In this document: positions 1 to 6,521 of the stretch, in pieces
How positions within the stretch are numbered: the first letter of the stretch is position 1
Layout of the letters: each line of letters starts with the position of its first letter
The notes under the pieces: model-generated
What the model was told of the DNA's origin: nothing
Database searches by the model: none
What the model saw: the letters and a program-made list of their open reading frames with translations, nothing else
NCBI GenBank assembly: GCA_030638455.1
Contig: DAOWEP010000053.1
Coordinates: 1-14,870 of the forward strand
Length of the DNA: 14,870 bases
Direction: 5' to 3'
Source of the DNA: Gammaproteobacteria bacterium
GTDB taxonomy: Bacteria > Pseudomonadota > Gammaproteobacteria > DAOWEP01
Translations under genes and position numbers: made by a program

Positions 1-81
1 CCAGTCAAGACGGCGGTATTCATCCGCTCTTTGCCAGAACATCTCAAGTGCAAGACAAGTTAGTAGTGCAATTAGTGTCAT
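1..81 (-). CDS. ampE: AmpE-like inner-membrane protein, N-terminal fragment (runs off window)
   Basis: Only the first 27 codons are inside the window, beginning at an ATG at 79-81 and still open at position 1. The peptide starts MTLIALLTCLALE and continues through FWQRADEYRRLDW. This resembles the start of AmpE, whose E. coli homologue begins MTLFTTLLVLIFERLF, with a hydrophobic first helix followed by a polar segment. AmpE is a polytopic inner-membrane protein of the RegE/AmpE family, encoded directly after ampD in enterobacteria and pseudomonads and linked to sensing of beta-lactam-induced cell-wall stress. Its own biochemistry is poorly defined. It lies 34 bp downstream of ampD on the same strand, the classic ampDE arrangement, which is the strongest support for the name. 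The Shine-Dalgarno is weak. The rest of the gene must lie left of the window. Confidence 0.72.
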   Translation of the reverse strand, partial: MTLIALLTCLALEMFWQRADEYRRLDW

Positions 82-115
82 ATGAATAAAAATCGTATGT
101 TTATTTTTCTATTAT

Positions 116-670
116 TTATTTCTCTATTAGCAAGGAACGAAAATATGCCCAGTCAAACGCAGGTCCCGGGTCTGTCTTGCGATCGGGGGCAATATCACAA
201 TGTCCGACAATTCGTTCTGGTGTAATAGCAGGATAGTAGCTGATGATCAGACTTGCTACTTCTGACAATACTTTATACTGAATATCTTCATAAGGCGTAT
301 CGTCATCACCCTCCAGTTCTACACCTATGGAGTAGTCATTGCATTTCTCCCTGCCCTGATAACTGGATTCTCCAGCATGCCACGCCCTCTTCTGCAATGG
401 TACAAACTGGAACAATGACCCATCACGACGGATAAATAAATGACTGGATACTTTTAGCGGTTTAATTTCCTTAAAGTACGGATGGGAATTTTCATCCAGA
501 GAGTTCGTAAAGAAATCTTCTACCCACGGACCGCCAAACTCGCCCGGTGGTAGACTGATCCCATGGATCGTCATCAGGCTAATTTTTGTATCTTCAGGCC
601 GTTCATCATAGTTAGGCGATGAAACAAATTGCGCCTCCTGAATCAAACCTCTTTCTGGATCAAGCTTCAC
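116..670 (-). CDS. ampD: 1,6-anhydro-N-acetylmuramyl-L-alanine amidase AmpD
   Basis: Cytoplasmic zinc amidase of peptidoglycan recycling. It cuts the lactyl-amide bond between anhydroMurNAc and the stem peptide in imported muropeptides and so lowers the AmpR-activating signal. The amidase_2 fold is clear from TIHGISLPPGEFGGPW, RRDGSLFQFVP, RAWHAGES, GVELEG and GHCDIAPDRKTDPGP. I chose the GTG at 668-670, giving 184 residues against 183 in enterobacterial AmpD. With this start the predicted zinc ligands fall at His36, His157 and Asp167 and the catalytic Glu and Lys at 118 and 165, each within two or three residues of the reference numbering (His34, His154, Asp164). A longer frame can be read back to a TTG at 728-730, but that start lies inside a terminator hairpin and would add residues with no counterpart in the family. 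The ribosome site is weak (GGGA). ampE follows on the same strand. Confidence 0.95.
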   Translation of the reverse strand: MKLDPERGLIQEAQFVSSPNYDERPEDTKISLMTIHGISLPPGEFGGPWVEDFFTNSLDENSHPYFKEIKPLKVSSHLFIRRDGSLFQFVPLQKRAWHAGESSYQGREKCNDYSIGVELEGDDDTPYEDIQYKVLSEVASLIISYYPAITPERIVGHCDIAPDRKTDPGPAFDWAYFRSLLIEK

Positions 671-710
671 AGATTTTATTCCCGGCCATTTATTATTTGC
701 AAATAGTATA

Positions 711-743
711 TAAAAAATACTGCCGGCCAATGGCCGGCAGTAT
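711..743 (-). terminator. Strong intrinsic terminator after the HDOD gene
   Basis: A perfect inverted repeat has 12-bp arms, ATACTGCCGGCC at 717-728 and GGCCGGCAGTAT at 732-743, with a 3-nt loop. Read on the minus strand, the stem is preceded by an A-rich stretch and followed immediately by a run of T (716-711). This is the form of a Rho-independent terminator for the gene at 829-2226. It lies only about 46 bp upstream of the ampD start, so ampDE either has a promoter squeezed between (a TATACT hexamer is at 705-710 on the minus strand) or depends on read-through. Confidence 0.9.
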
Positions 744-828
744 AATTTGTTGTTGTTTTTATTGAAACTGGTATTTTATTAATTATTTTAGTTAGAGCTT
801 GCGTGTCAATCAGATAGCATAACTGAAA

Positions 829-2226
829 TCAGGCAACCATCTGTACCGCCATATAATCCAGGCTTTCACGTTTTTCCATTACATCATCAAAGATTTCCAG
901 TACCTGCTCTTCAGTCAGACCCAGATTACTCATTACGGTGCCTGGCAGTTTATTACTCACTTCATCACCTGAACCAATAGTATTCAATAGACGATTTGAG
1001 ATGAACACCAGGTTCGGATATACGGCATGAACTCCCTGATATTTTCCATTGTGATGTTCCTTAATAGAAGTTATCAGTTCTCCCGGCATATCCCAGGCCT
1101 CCATCAGCCAGGAACCAAGCTCCATATGGGTAACACCCAACGTACCTGATTCGAGCGCTACAATCGGTGCCTTGGGATTTCTTTGTACGGCGTTATTCAA
1201 TAACGAAAATTCATGTGGAAACAGGTGCCCGAGCAGCAACAGGCCAAAATTATGTAGCAAGCCGGACAGATACGCCATCCCCGGACGTGGCCTATGCGCA
1301 CTGTTAACCGCTTTTCCAAGCTGCTGGACCAATGCGGCGCTATAGGTAGCATGTCGCCAGAATTCATTCAGGCCTAGCGGCCCATCTTCAGGATTACGAA
1401 ATGCTTTGCCTACAGACACGCCCATGGCAAGATCAAGCACCATATCAAAACCCAGGACTCGGGAAATGGCATCCTGAATGGACTCTACATCACCCTTGTA
1501 ACCATAAAATGGTGAACGAGAGTACCGGATGATCTGTGCCGACAGACTTGGGTCTTGTTCAATAATCCCACCCAGGTCTGTTGCATTTGCATAAGGGTCT
1601 GCACTGAGCAACAATACTTCATGAGCCACTTTTGGCATTGCAGGCAAGTCCTGCATATTTTGCAACCTCTGACGGATAAGGTTACGGCGGTTTTCTACAT
1701 CAGTTTGCGGCATCTCAGTCATTCTGCTCCTGGGTAAATCGTCCTTAACAATCGAGAGTTTTTTCATAACAGAACCCCCTTGTAAATTAAAAAAATCGGC
1801 ATTGGTAATTTGGCACAAGTGCTCGGAATCAAGCACCATATAAACTGGATCTGCACTGCTTAATGATTCGTCCACAATTGCACCCAGATTATAGATACTG
1901 GCTATTGGCGCACAAATGCCTTCTTCACACGTTGGTAAAACTTCACATACCTGATATGCCGTCAGCATTGAAAAGTCACGTTGCGATACCTCGTTCAGAC
2001 CTTCAAGATCAAACTCACCTGTTGCCGGATAAATCACCATCAACATGCTGGCTTCATCACGCAAGATTGAAGCCTGTATAACTTTTTGAGGATCAATACC
2101 GAGAGACTGCGCCACGCTAATTGCAGAAGGCTCAAATGGATGTAGAAAAAGCTTATATGAAATCTGCTTTTTATCTAGAATATCTTGTATTTTAGGGAAC
2201 ACTGACACTGACACTATTCTCCCCAT
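829..2226 (-). CDS. Two-domain YbaK-like / HDOD signalling protein
   Basis: 465 residues from the ATG at 2224-2226. Residues about 10-150 resemble the YbaK/ProX aminoacyl-tRNA editing fold, with IQDILDKKQISYKLFLHP at the start and PVYMVLDSEHLCQITNADF near its end. The segment where YbaK carries its catalytic Lys reads VIQASILRD, so the Lys appears absent and a deacylase role is doubtful. Residues about 194-395 form an HDOD domain: LPAMPKVAHEVL, IIEQDPSLSAQIIR, DAISRVLGFDMV, SGLLHNFGLLLLGH and SIKEHH. As is usual for HDOD proteins the HD metal pair is degenerate (His325-Asn326), so it is probably a non-catalytic signalling or scaffold module. No signal peptide is seen. The start is uncertain: in-frame GTGs at residues 5 and 7 sit behind a better GGGGAG motif, and the N-terminal VSVSV is encoded by a 6-bp tandem repeat (2200-2214). 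It appears to be a single-gene transcript. The physiological role is unknown. Confidence 0.88.
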   Translation of the reverse strand: MGRIVSVSVFPKIQDILDKKQISYKLFLHPFEPSAISVAQSLGIDPQKVIQASILRDEASMLMVIYPATGEFDLEGLNEVSQRDFSMLTAYQVCEVLPTCEEGICAPIASIYNLGAIVDESLSSADPVYMVLDSEHLCQITNADFFNLQGGSVMKKLSIVKDDLPRSRMTEMPQTDVENRRNLIRQRLQNMQDLPAMPKVAHEVLLLSADPYANATDLGGIIEQDPSLSAQIIRYSRSPFYGYKGDVESIQDAISRVLGFDMVLDLAMGVSVGKAFRNPEDGPLGLNEFWRHATYSAALVQQLGKAVNSAHRPRPGMAYLSGLLHNFGLLLLGHLFPHEFSLLNNAVQRNPKAPIVALESGTLGVTHMELGSWLMEAWDMPGELITSIKEHHNGKYQGVHAVYPNLVFISNRLLNTIGSGDEVSNKLPGTVMSNLGLTEEQVLEIFDDVMEKRESLDYMAVQMVA

Positions 2227-2418
2227 GACTTCTGGTTATCAACCACAACACTACCCCCCTGGCTACAGGGAAGACCTATTATAGATAATAGTATGTCATT
2301 CTGAGGAGTATGCCAGTGACTCGCCAGATGGTATTAGCTATCCGATAAATGGTTGATAGTTGCAAGGAAATCGCTCAAAATGCAATGGTTTTTGTGACCG
2401 GCTCCGCTTTTTTCCCAT

Positions 2419-2438
2419 GCATATTTCATAAAATATGC
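2419..2438. promoter_or_regulatory. Palindrome upstream of the SH3-domain gene
   Basis: GCATATTT and AAATATGC form a perfect 8-bp inverted repeat around a CATA loop, 43 bp before the GTG start at 2482. A second small hairpin (CCGTT/AACGG, 2439-2454) follows directly. The pair could be an operator or a 5'-UTR structure. No regulator family is recognised from the sequence. The rest of the 255-bp divergent spacer (2227-2481) shows no gene. Confidence 0.35.
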
Positions 2439-2466
2439 CCGTTGGGGAAAACGGTCAATTAACCGA

Positions 2467-2485
2467 AGAGGGACTCATGCAGTGA
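2467..2485 (+). promoter_or_regulatory. Shine-Dalgarno with two-codon minicistron overlapping the GTG start
   Basis: GAGGGA at 2467-2472 is well placed for the ATG at 2477-2479, which reads only ATG-CAG-TGA. The GTG start of the SH3 gene (2482-2484) overlaps that stop as GTGA, the 4-base overlap typical of translational coupling. The same Shine-Dalgarno is also at a usable distance (about 9 nt) from the GTG. The GTG is therefore the assumed start, possibly reached by termination-reinitiation. Confidence 0.55.
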
Positions 2486-3114
2486 AGTATATAATCTTCC
2501 TTATCACATTGATTTCAATAGGATTTGCGCAGGCAGAGACCGTTCGCTATGTTAGCGACCAATTAAAAATCCCCATGAGGTCAGGTCAATCAGATCGACA
2601 TAAAATCCTGCGATTCCCCAAAAGCGGCAATGCATTAGTTGTACTGGAAACAAACGAAGAAACTGGCTATTCACTGGTGCGCACCCAGACCGGCAAGGAA
2701 GGCTGGGTACTGAGCAAGGATTTAATGGCTATACCGTCAGCACGTGATCGTCTGGCGGATGCTGAAGAAAAGATGTCCCGACTTCGCGAAATTGAAAAAC
2801 AGATGGCTGCACTTGAAAGTGAAAGGAATCAGCTAAATTCACAAAATGTTCGGCTAAACAAACAGCTTGCTGAAATCCGACGCGTATCTTCCAATGCAAT
2901 TCAGATCTCGGAGGAAAACGAAACTCTTAGAACAAAAACCATTGAAATGGAACGTAACATCCAACTGCTACAACAGGAAAATGATTCTCTGCAGGATCGA
3001 AGTTACCGTAACTGGTTTATGACGGGAGCTGCTGTGGTTATTGTCAGCATGCTGTTTGGCATTTTGCTTACGCGCATTCGATGGCGCAAGAAATCGAGCT
3101 GGGGGGATTTATAA
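2482..3114 (+). CDS. Membrane-anchored SH3-domain / coiled-coil protein (YgiM / TIGR04211 type)
   Basis: 210 residues with a clear layered architecture. There is a Sec signal peptide (1-18, ending AQA|ET). A bacterial SH3 domain follows at about 20-84, with VRYVSDQLKIPMRSG, YSLVRTQTGKEGWVLSKDL. Residues about 88-172 form a long coiled coil rich in Glu, Lys, Gln and Leu. One transmembrane helix (about 179-197, FMTGAAVVIVSMLFGILL) ends in a basic RIRWRKK tail. This is the pattern of the gammaproteobacterial TIGR04211/YgiM family. The SH3 and coiled coil should face the periplasm with the tail in the cytoplasm. Function is not established in the family, and a cell-envelope role is plausible from bacterial SH3 domains binding peptidoglycan. 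The start is a GTG (see the overlapping minicistron). The gene stands alone and ends in a strong terminator shared with the converging gene. Confidence 0.85.
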   Translation: MKYIIFLITLISIGFAQAETVRYVSDQLKIPMRSGQSDRHKILRFPKSGNALVVLETNEETGYSLVRTQTGKEGWVLSKDLMAIPSARDRLADAEEKMSRLREIEKQMAALESERNQLNSQNVRLNKQLAEIRRVSSNAIQISEENETLRTKTIEMERNIQLLQQENDSLQDRSYRNWFMTGAAVVIVSMLFGILLTRIRWRKKSSWGDL

Positions 3115-3181
3115 CAGAGGTTGGTTTAAATACGACCTGACAAGACTGCATTTATTTTTTTAAACCATAAAATTAAAACAT

Positions 3182-3210
3182 AAAAAAGGGAGCATACTGC
3201 TCCCTTTTTT
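3182..3210. terminator. Bidirectional intrinsic terminator between converging genes
   Basis: AAAAAAGGGAGCA (3182-3194) and TGCTCCCTTTTTT (3198-3210) form a perfect 13-bp inverted repeat around a TAC loop. The stem is flanked by A and T runs so it works on both strands. It serves the SH3 gene (plus, ending 3114) and the DsrE2-like gene (minus, ending 3265). Confidence 0.93.
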
Positions 3211-3264
3211 ATAATATGTGATTCTATTACTTCCAGTAATCAATTTTATCTTATGATAACAAGA

Positions 3265-3864
3265 CTAGATAAACAGACATACATCTGATTTCTGCGCGAT
3301 TGGCAAGAAGCTTGCAGCACCCACATAGTCTTTAACATCATCAATAAAGTCATCATGCTCAAATCCGAACAGTTCAACTGTCATCTGACAGGCAACCATA
3401 TTAACTCCAGCTTCAAGACATAAACCGCGCAATTCTTCAATAGTGGCTACACCACAATTCTTTACTGTCTGGCTCATTAAAGCAGTTGCAACCTTTTCGA
3501 ACCCCGGTACACCCGCCATAAGAAGGTTTGGCATGTTCCAGTTAATACTCTTGAACCATTTAGGACCCCATGGCATCTTCATTGGCATTGCAGGATTACC
3601 TAGTGGGCTTACATCCAGATTCAGTTTTTTCTTCAATAATGCCAGGCCATAAAATGTAAAGAAAATGTTTACATCCCAACCAAGTGCAGCCGCTGTGGAA
3701 GCTAAAATGAATGGAGGATAAGCCCAGTCCATTGTTCCTTTAGTTGCAATAATAGACATTGAGGGGGTTTTGCTAGATTCAATTTCTTCGAGTTTTTGCG
3801 GTAGCAATTCATCCAGTCGACTGTTTAGCCAGCTTTCCAGACGTTCATCTTGTACATCAGACAT
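3265..3864 (-). CDS. DsrE/DsrF-like (DsrE2-type) protein
   Basis: 199 residues. The N-terminal 35 residues are charged (DERLESWLNSRLDELLPQKLEEIE). A DsrE/F-like fold follows: MSIIATKGTMDWAYPPFILASTAAALGWDVNIFFTFYG, a Pro/Met-rich loop (PLGNPAMPMKMPWGPKWF), then GVATIEELRGLCLEAGVNMVACQMTVELFG and GAASFLPIAQKSDVCLFI. Cys159 in the ACQM motif corresponds to the conserved Cys of this family. Cys137, Cys149 and Cys196 are also present. Related DsrE2 proteins sit with rhodanese and TusA genes in sulfur oxidisers and are thought to take part in cytoplasmic sulfur transfer. No such partners are in this window, so the link to sulfur is by family only. The start is firm: ATG at 3862-3864 behind GGAGGAG (3872-3878). 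It converges on the SH3 gene and shares its terminator. Confidence 0.87.
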   Translation of the reverse strand: MSDVQDERLESWLNSRLDELLPQKLEEIESSKTPSMSIIATKGTMDWAYPPFILASTAAALGWDVNIFFTFYGLALLKKKLNLDVSPLGNPAMPMKMPWGPKWFKSINWNMPNLLMAGVPGFEKVATALMSQTVKNCGVATIEELRGLCLEAGVNMVACQMTVELFGFEHDDFIDDVKDYVGAASFLPIAQKSDVCLFI

Positions 3865-4280
3865 GTTCGATCTCCTCCGGGATTTTCATTTGTAAAACTG
3901 TAAAATCATTAACGGGCATTAAGCTTGATTACCACAGATACCACATTATTAGTATTGCTAATGCCCTAAAATTTAGTATTAACTACAGATACTATCCTCG
4001 CAACATATTCGATTCACAGGGAAAAGGCAAAAAAATAATTCGCCATTTGAGTGAGGCCTGAAGCAAATATTCCATAGCATGCCTATTAATGCTATATAAG
4101 TAATTGAATATATATTAATATTTTATTAGACGGTCTAAATCCTACTGTTTTAGTGTATTTTTCAGTAAGCGGTTAAGGGTAAACGCTCTGCCAGTACACA
4201 AATTACGGCAAATACACTTCATCCCAGGAACAGAAAATTGGAACCGACCAAATTCATCCAGTAATTCTATACCACTAACG
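3865..4280. promoter_or_regulatory. 416-bp intergenic region with repeats, upstream of the DsrE2-like gene
   Basis: No gene is seen. The stretch is AT-rich and must carry the promoter of the DsrE2-like gene and the 3' end of ilvD. It holds GGGCATTA/TAATGCCC arms at 3914-3921 and 3959-3966, two copies of an ACAGATAC-centred motif 51 bp apart (3928-3943 and 3978-3994), a TTAGAC-G-GTCTAA palindrome at 4126-4138, an ATAGCAT/ATGCTAT hairpin near 4076-4102, and a weak AGCG...CGCT hairpin at 4168-4187. None is followed by a clear T run, so I cannot assign an ilvD terminator. Confidence 0.45.
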
Positions 4281-6131
4281 CTATTCAAGCTGACTTACAT
4301 CTCTCACTGCACCGTACGCCGCAGAAGTGGTCATGGCGGCATACGCCTTTAAGGCATTACTGACTACTCGTTGACGATCCTTTGGTTTCCATGCCTGTTT
4401 CCCTTTAGCAACCATTTCCTTACGACGTTTTGCCAGTTCATCATCTGTTAACGCAACACGAATATTCCGTTCAGGTATATCAATCTCAATGGTATCGCCT
4501 TCCTCTATCAAACCGATAGTGCCACCTTCTGCTGCTTCCGGTGAGACGTGTCCGATAGAAAGCCCGGATGTGCCTCCGGAAAAACGCCCGTCTGTTATCA
4601 AGGCGCAGGCCTTACCCAAACCTTTTGATTTCAGGTAGCTGGTGGGATAAAGCATCTCCTGCATACCGGGCCCGCCACGTGGGCCTTCATAACGAATAAC
4701 CAGCACATCCCCTTCTTTAATCTTGTCACCCAGTATCGCCTCTACTGCCACATCCTGACTTTCAAAAATTCGTGCTGGCCCTGAGAACTTCAGAATACTT
4801 TCATCAACACCCGCCGTTTTGACTACGCAACCATCTTCGGCAATATTGCCATACAAAACAGCAAGGCCACCGTCCTTACTATAGGCATGCGCTAGATCAC
4901 GGATACAACCATTCTCACGATCTGTATCAAGAGATGGGTACTGTTTGTTCTGACTAAATGCTACCTGGGTAGGCACGTTACCCGGTGCTGCCTTATAGAA
5001 ATCCAGCCTTTTAGGATCACTGGTTAAACGCACGTCCCATAATGCGAGCGCTTCTGCCATATTCTGCGCATGTACGGTACCATTCTCCTTATGTAACAGT
5101 CCCGCACGATCAAGTTCCCCAAGAATGCCCATTACACCGCCTGCCCTATGCACGTCTTCCATATGGTATTTCTGCGTACTTGGTGCCACCTTGCAAAGGT
5201 TGGGTACCTTGCGTGATAAACGATCAATGTCCTTCATTGTAAACTTCACATCACCTTCGTGTGCGGCGGCCAGAAGATGAAGAATAGTATTGGTAGAACC
5301 ACCCATGGCAATATCCAGGCTCATGGCATTTTCAAAGGCATCAAAATTGGCGATTGAACGTGGCAATACTGAATCATCATCCTGCTCATAATAACGTTTG
5401 GCCAATGCCACAATTATTCGACCTGCCTCTAAAAACAAACGCTCTCTTGCTGCATGCGTTGCCAACAATGAACCATTACCTGGCAAAGACAGGCCCAGCG
5501 CTTCAGTAAGACAGTTCATGGAATTGGCCGTAAACATACCTGAACAGGAACCACAGGTAGGGCAGGCAGAACGCTCCATGATCATTACATCTTCATCTGT
5601 CTCTGCAGGATCGGCTGCAGATACCATTGCATCTACCAGGTCCAGATGAACTTCCTGCTCATGAATCACCGCCTTGCCGGATTCCATTGGCCCACCAGAG
5701 ACAAAGATGACTGGAATATTCAACCGCATGGCCGCATTCAACATCCCCGGTGTGATCTTGTCGCAATTAGATATACAGACCATGGCATCCGCACAATGTG
5801 CATTCACCATATATTCAACCGAGTCCGTAATAATCTCGCGGGAAGGCAATGAATACAGCATGCCGCCGTGACCCATGGCAATACCATCGTCCACTGCAAT
5901 CGTATTAAACTCCTTGGCAACACCGCCAGCCTTTTCGATTTCACGGGCTACCAGTTGACCCATGTCCTTGAGATGCACATGCCCGGGAACAAACTGGGTA
6001 AACGAGTTGGCTACCGCAATAATTGGCTTATCAAAGTCGTCATCTTTCATACCGGTAGCACGCCATAGGGCACGCGCACCGGCCATATTGCGACCATGAG
6101 TAGTGGTTCTGGAACGATATTCAGGCATCAT
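4281..6131 (-). CDS. ilvD: Dihydroxy-acid dehydratase IlvD
   Basis: Catalyses dehydration of 2,3-dihydroxy-isovalerate and 2,3-dihydroxy-3-methylvalerate to the 2-keto acids of valine and isoleucine synthesis, the step before transamination. It is 616 residues, the same as E. coli IlvD, and collinear from the start (EYRSRTTTHGRNMAGARALWRATGM). Visible landmarks are SNCDKITPGM (Cys123, with the following Lys125 as the likely carbamylated metal ligand), SACPTCGSCSGMFTANSMNCL (Cys190, Cys193, Cys196; iron-sulfur site) and the C-terminal GRFSGGTSGLSIGHVSPEAAEGG with the catalytic Ser. Two consecutive ATGs exist, and the second (6126-6128) matches the usual family start. GGGG precedes at a usable distance. 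No other ilv gene is adjacent and no leader-peptide attenuator is seen upstream, so regulation differs from the enterobacterial ilvGMEDA operon. Confidence 0.98.
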   Translation of the reverse strand: MMPEYRSRTTTHGRNMAGARALWRATGMKDDDFDKPIIAVANSFTQFVPGHVHLKDMGQLVAREIEKAGGVAKEFNTIAVDDGIAMGHGGMLYSLPSREIITDSVEYMVNAHCADAMVCISNCDKITPGMLNAAMRLNIPVIFVSGGPMESGKAVIHEQEVHLDLVDAMVSAADPAETDEDVMIMERSACPTCGSCSGMFTANSMNCLTEALGLSLPGNGSLLATHAARERLFLEAGRIIVALAKRYYEQDDDSVLPRSIANFDAFENAMSLDIAMGGSTNTILHLLAAAHEGDVKFTMKDIDRLSRKVPNLCKVAPSTQKYHMEDVHRAGGVMGILGELDRAGLLHKENGTVHAQNMAEALALWDVRLTSDPKRLDFYKAAPGNVPTQVAFSQNKQYPSLDTDRENGCIRDLAHAYSKDGGLAVLYGNIAEDGCVVKTAGVDESILKFSGPARIFESQDVAVEAILGDKIKEGDVLVIRYEGPRGGPGMQEMLYPTSYLKSKGLGKACALITDGRFSGGTSGLSIGHVSPEAAEGGTIGLIEEGDTIEIDIPERNIRVALTDDELAKRRKEMVAKGKQAWKPKDRQRVVSNALKAYAAMTTSAAYGAVRDVSQLE

Positions 6132-6185
6132 TAAACCCCGACAGGTAAATCAATTGTAAGATCTGCGATTATAGCCGGTTCATGC

Positions 6186-6218
6186 TAATGATAAATAGTG
6201 GTTTGCCGCTATCATTAT
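6186..6218. promoter_or_regulatory. Imperfect hairpin in the ilvD upstream region
   Basis: TAATGA (6186-6191) pairs with TCATTA, and TAGTGG pairs with CCGCTA with one G-T wobble, around a TTTG loop with a 4-nt bulge. It lies about 55 bp upstream of the ilvD start and may be an operator or leader structure. No known motif is recognised. Confidence 0.3.
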
Positions 6219-6253
6219 TAATGTTATTCCAATAATTCAACTATAAAAGACGA

Positions 6254-6510
6254 GGGAACCTCTGGATAAGTCTGGGCGAATAAGATTGAGAGCTATAATT
6301 TTCAAATGTGAGGCGCAAAACGCACGTAAAGCTTCCGCATCCCTGCTCACGCACCTTACCTGCGTCCATGCAGGCAATAGCAGGCTATTGCGAAGTTTTG
6401 CAACGAAGCACGACTCCAGGGATGGAGAAGGTAGAATTGCGTCTGGAACAGCAATCGAGTTGGGAATTTTAGACTCAAGATATTCGTTCACGACTTGTTC
6501 AGAGGTTCCC
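6254..6510. mobile_element. MITE-like non-autonomous element, 257 bp
   Basis: The ends are GGGAACCTCTG (6254-6264) and its exact complement CAGAGGTTCCC (6500-6510). Similarity between the two ends continues inward with small gaps for about 49 bp (6254-6303 against 6462-6510), sharing AAGTC, CGAATA, TTGAG and TAxAATT blocks. The interior is also self-complementary: CATCCCTG/CAGGGATG (6338-6345, 6417-6424), GCAAAAC/GTTTTGC (6315-6321, 6395-6401), CCTGC/GCAGG around 6359-6374, and the near-central palindrome GCAATAGC-AG-GCTATTGC (6374-6391). There is no transposase and no convincing gene inside. An 84-codon minus-strand frame (6237-6491) lacks features of a real protein. The flanking bases do not show a clear target-site duplication beyond a single A on each side. 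The parent insertion sequence is not identified. Confidence 0.82.
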
Positions 6511-6521
6511 AGGGATTAGAA

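Noticed and set aside
4168..4187. AGCG...CGCT hairpin considered as the ilvD terminator
   Set aside because: The stem is short with a mismatch and no T run follows on the minus strand.
6132..6253. Possible branched-chain leader peptide or attenuator before ilvD
   Set aside because: No short frame rich in Ile, Leu or Val codons followed by a terminator was found on the minus strand.
6237..6491. 84-codon minus-strand frame spanning most of the MITE, and a 77-codon plus-strand frame over the same bases
   Set aside because: Both run through terminal inverted repeats and hairpins, have no ribosome site or recognisable domain, and open frames on both strands are expected from a palindromic element.
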